The notes beneath the pieces are model-generated. The model was not told the origin of the DNA and ran no database searches. It saw only the letters and a program-made list of their open reading frames with translations. This document shows positions 5,759 to 7,011 of a stretch of 7,011 nt of DNA, piece by piece (positions within the stretch are counted from its first letter, which is position 1; every line of letters starts with the position of its first letter). Source of the stretch: Clostridia bacterium. Its GTDB lineage: Bacteria > Bacillota > Clostridia > Christensenellales > CAG-1252. The stretch spans positions 1 to 7,011 of the forward strand of contig JAGAAA010000051.1 in the NCBI GenBank assembly GCA_017615495.1. The letters are read 5' to 3'. Position numbers and translations under genes: made by a program.

Positions 5759-7011
5759 ATGAACGGGCTTTATACACAAGGCTTTGAAATATACGATCGA
5801 ATCTACAAACAACTCGCCGGCGACAAAAAATCGCTGGTTTTTGGCATGTCTAACCCGCAAAAAGCACACCTTGCGGCGGCGACGCCCGTCCCCCTTCTTT
5901 ATATTGCTGATAGCGAACAACGCGCGCTGGAAGTCGCGGAGGAAATCGAATCGTACGGCACCCCTTCGGCGTATTTGCCGCCCAAAGGCGACGTGCTTCT
6001 CGGCAGGCGGACGGACGCCTTATCCCACGCCAGGATCGCCGCTTTGTTGAAGGTGAAAAGAGGGGATGCGCGCGTTCTCGTCACAACGGTAGAAGCGGTC
6101 TTCGGCTATTTGCCGCGCCCGGCGGATCTTGACCGTCTGACCCTCGTTTTGACGGCGGGAAGCAGCGTCAGCGTGGAAGAAGCGGTGCGAAAATTGATCG
6201 CCGCGGGGTATGAACGCGCCTCCATCGCGCCCAAGAAAGGGGAGTTCCGTTTGGCGGGCGATTCGCTCTCCGTTTTTCCGATAAATGCGGATAATCCTAT
6301 CAAAATTGACTTTTTATACGACGAGATCGAGGAGATAAAGATCTACGCGCCGGACTTCCTCGGCGTGATCGGTCGCGTGGAAGAAGCGGTCATCGCTCCG
6401 GCAAGCGAATTGCTCCTTACGGAAGGGGACGTTCGCGAGGCGTTTAAACGCATCGAGGAGGCGCGCAAGTTGCAGAACCGCGCCGCAAAACAGAGGACGG
6501 ACGAGATCTTATCCGACGTTTCTTTCCGCGCCGCCGCAAACCCGTCGGACAGCGGACTTTCTTATCTGATCCCCTTCGTCAAAGAGAAGTTATCCACCGT
6601 TTTTGATTATTTGGACGGGTTTTCCGTCGCCGTGGACGAGCCCAAAAAGATATTCGAGGGTTTTTCACGCTTCCTCGTGGATCATTACGGTAGGGTAACG
6701 CGCCTTGCCGCGGACGGCGAGGTGCTTTCGGCGCACCGCGACGCCATTGCGGGGGAACGCGAGATCATGTCCGCGCTGTCCGCGATGCCGCAACTCGGAC
6801 TTTCCTCTTTTACCGAGCGCATTTCGGGGCGTTCCGACGCCTTTTATCTGAATTCCGCGTCCCTTCCCACCTACATCAAAAACACCAACTTGCTGATCGG
6901 CTTTTTGGAGGATGAATTCCGTGAAGGGCGCCGCGTTTTGATCTTCACGCAGGACGAAGAGCGCGCCGCCACCCTCAAAAAGATGTTGGGGGACAAGGCG
7001 GACAAAGTCAC
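5759..7011 (+). CDS. mfd: Transcription-repair coupling factor, N-terminal part (runs off window)
   Basis: Mfd displaces RNA polymerase stalled at DNA damage and recruits UvrA. Only 417 codons of a protein of about 1,100-1,200 residues are in the window, open at the 3' end. The UvrB-homology module is visible: LVFGMSNPQKAHLAAA (26-41), LPPKGDVLLGRR (73-84), VLVTTVEAVF (106-115), then PKKGEFRLAGDSLSVFP (158-174) and IDFLYDEIEEIKIY (182-195), the counterpart of the Mfd GEFxxRGGIxDIFP...DEIxSIR region. The usual RGG is changed to AGD here. The RNA-polymerase-interacting and helicase domains lie beyond 7011. The start is uncertain: ATG 5759 is chosen, but TTG at 5756 and TTG at 5747 are in frame. 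The TTG at 5747 has GAGGTG (5730-5735) 11 nt upstream and would begin 5 nt after the pth stop. Close spacing indicates an operon with pth. Confidence 0.9.
   Translation, partial: MNGLYTQGFEIYDRIYKQLAGDKKSLVFGMSNPQKAHLAAATPVPLLYIADSEQRALEVAEEIESYGTPSAYLPPKGDVLLGRRTDALSHARIAALLKVKRGDARVLVTTVEAVFGYLPRPADLDRLTLVLTAGSSVSVEEAVRKLIAAGYERASIAPKKGEFRLAGDSLSVFPINADNPIKIDFLYDEIEEIKIYAPDFLGVIGRVEEAVIAPASELLLTEGDVREAFKRIEEARKLQNRAAKQRTDEILSDVSFRAAANPSDSGLSYLIPFVKEKLSTVFDYLDGFSVAVDEPKKIFEGFSRFLVDHYGRVTRLAADGEVLSAHRDAIAGEREIMSALSAMPQLGLSSFTERISGRSDAFYLNSASLPTYIKNTNLLIGFLEDEFREGRRVLIFTQDEERAATLKKMLGDKADKV

Overview
The window reads as a chromosomal housekeeping segment from a Bacillota (Clostridia-like) bacterium. 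The taxonomic call is inference. It rests on moderately high-GC codon usage, strong GGAGG-type ribosome binding sites, and the order glmU-like / pth / mfd, a known Firmicute neighbourhood (in Bacillus it is glmU-prs-ctc-pth-...-mfd; prs and ctc are absent here). All supported genes are on the + strand.

Layout: (1) Bases 1-20 are the last bases of a 16S rRNA gene, including the anti-Shine-Dalgarno sequence. They are followed by about 150 bases of hairpin-rich spacer and a clear intrinsic terminator at 174-208, with no tRNA, 23S or 5S before it. (2) A sigma-A-type promoter at 237-266 drives a two-gene unit: a small GNAT acetyltransferase overlapping by ATGA with fhs (formate-tetrahydrofolate ligase). 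(3) A 190-base gap holds an array of five short hairpins separated by GTGAAGTG-type repeats. (4) glnS (glutaminyl-tRNA synthetase) follows. (5) A closely packed run contains a GlmU-like protein, pth (peptidyl-tRNA hydrolase) and the 5' part of mfd (transcription-repair coupling factor), which runs off the right end.

The functions are mostly core ones: one-carbon/folate metabolism (fhs), Gln-tRNA supply (glnS), rescue of peptidyl-tRNA (pth), transcription-coupled repair (mfd) and amino-sugar/cell-wall precursor synthesis (GlmU-like). Four things merit a second look. The 16S gene ends in its own terminator. The GlmU-like protein keeps every acetyltransferase catalytic residue I can align but has a shortened, apparently dead uridylyltransferase half. 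The same gene has its start codon inside a perfect 7-bp hairpin. The fhs-glnS gap carries the multi-hairpin repeat array. I saw no CRISPR array, insertion sequence, phage gene or defence system, and nothing that looks like a wholly new multi-gene system.
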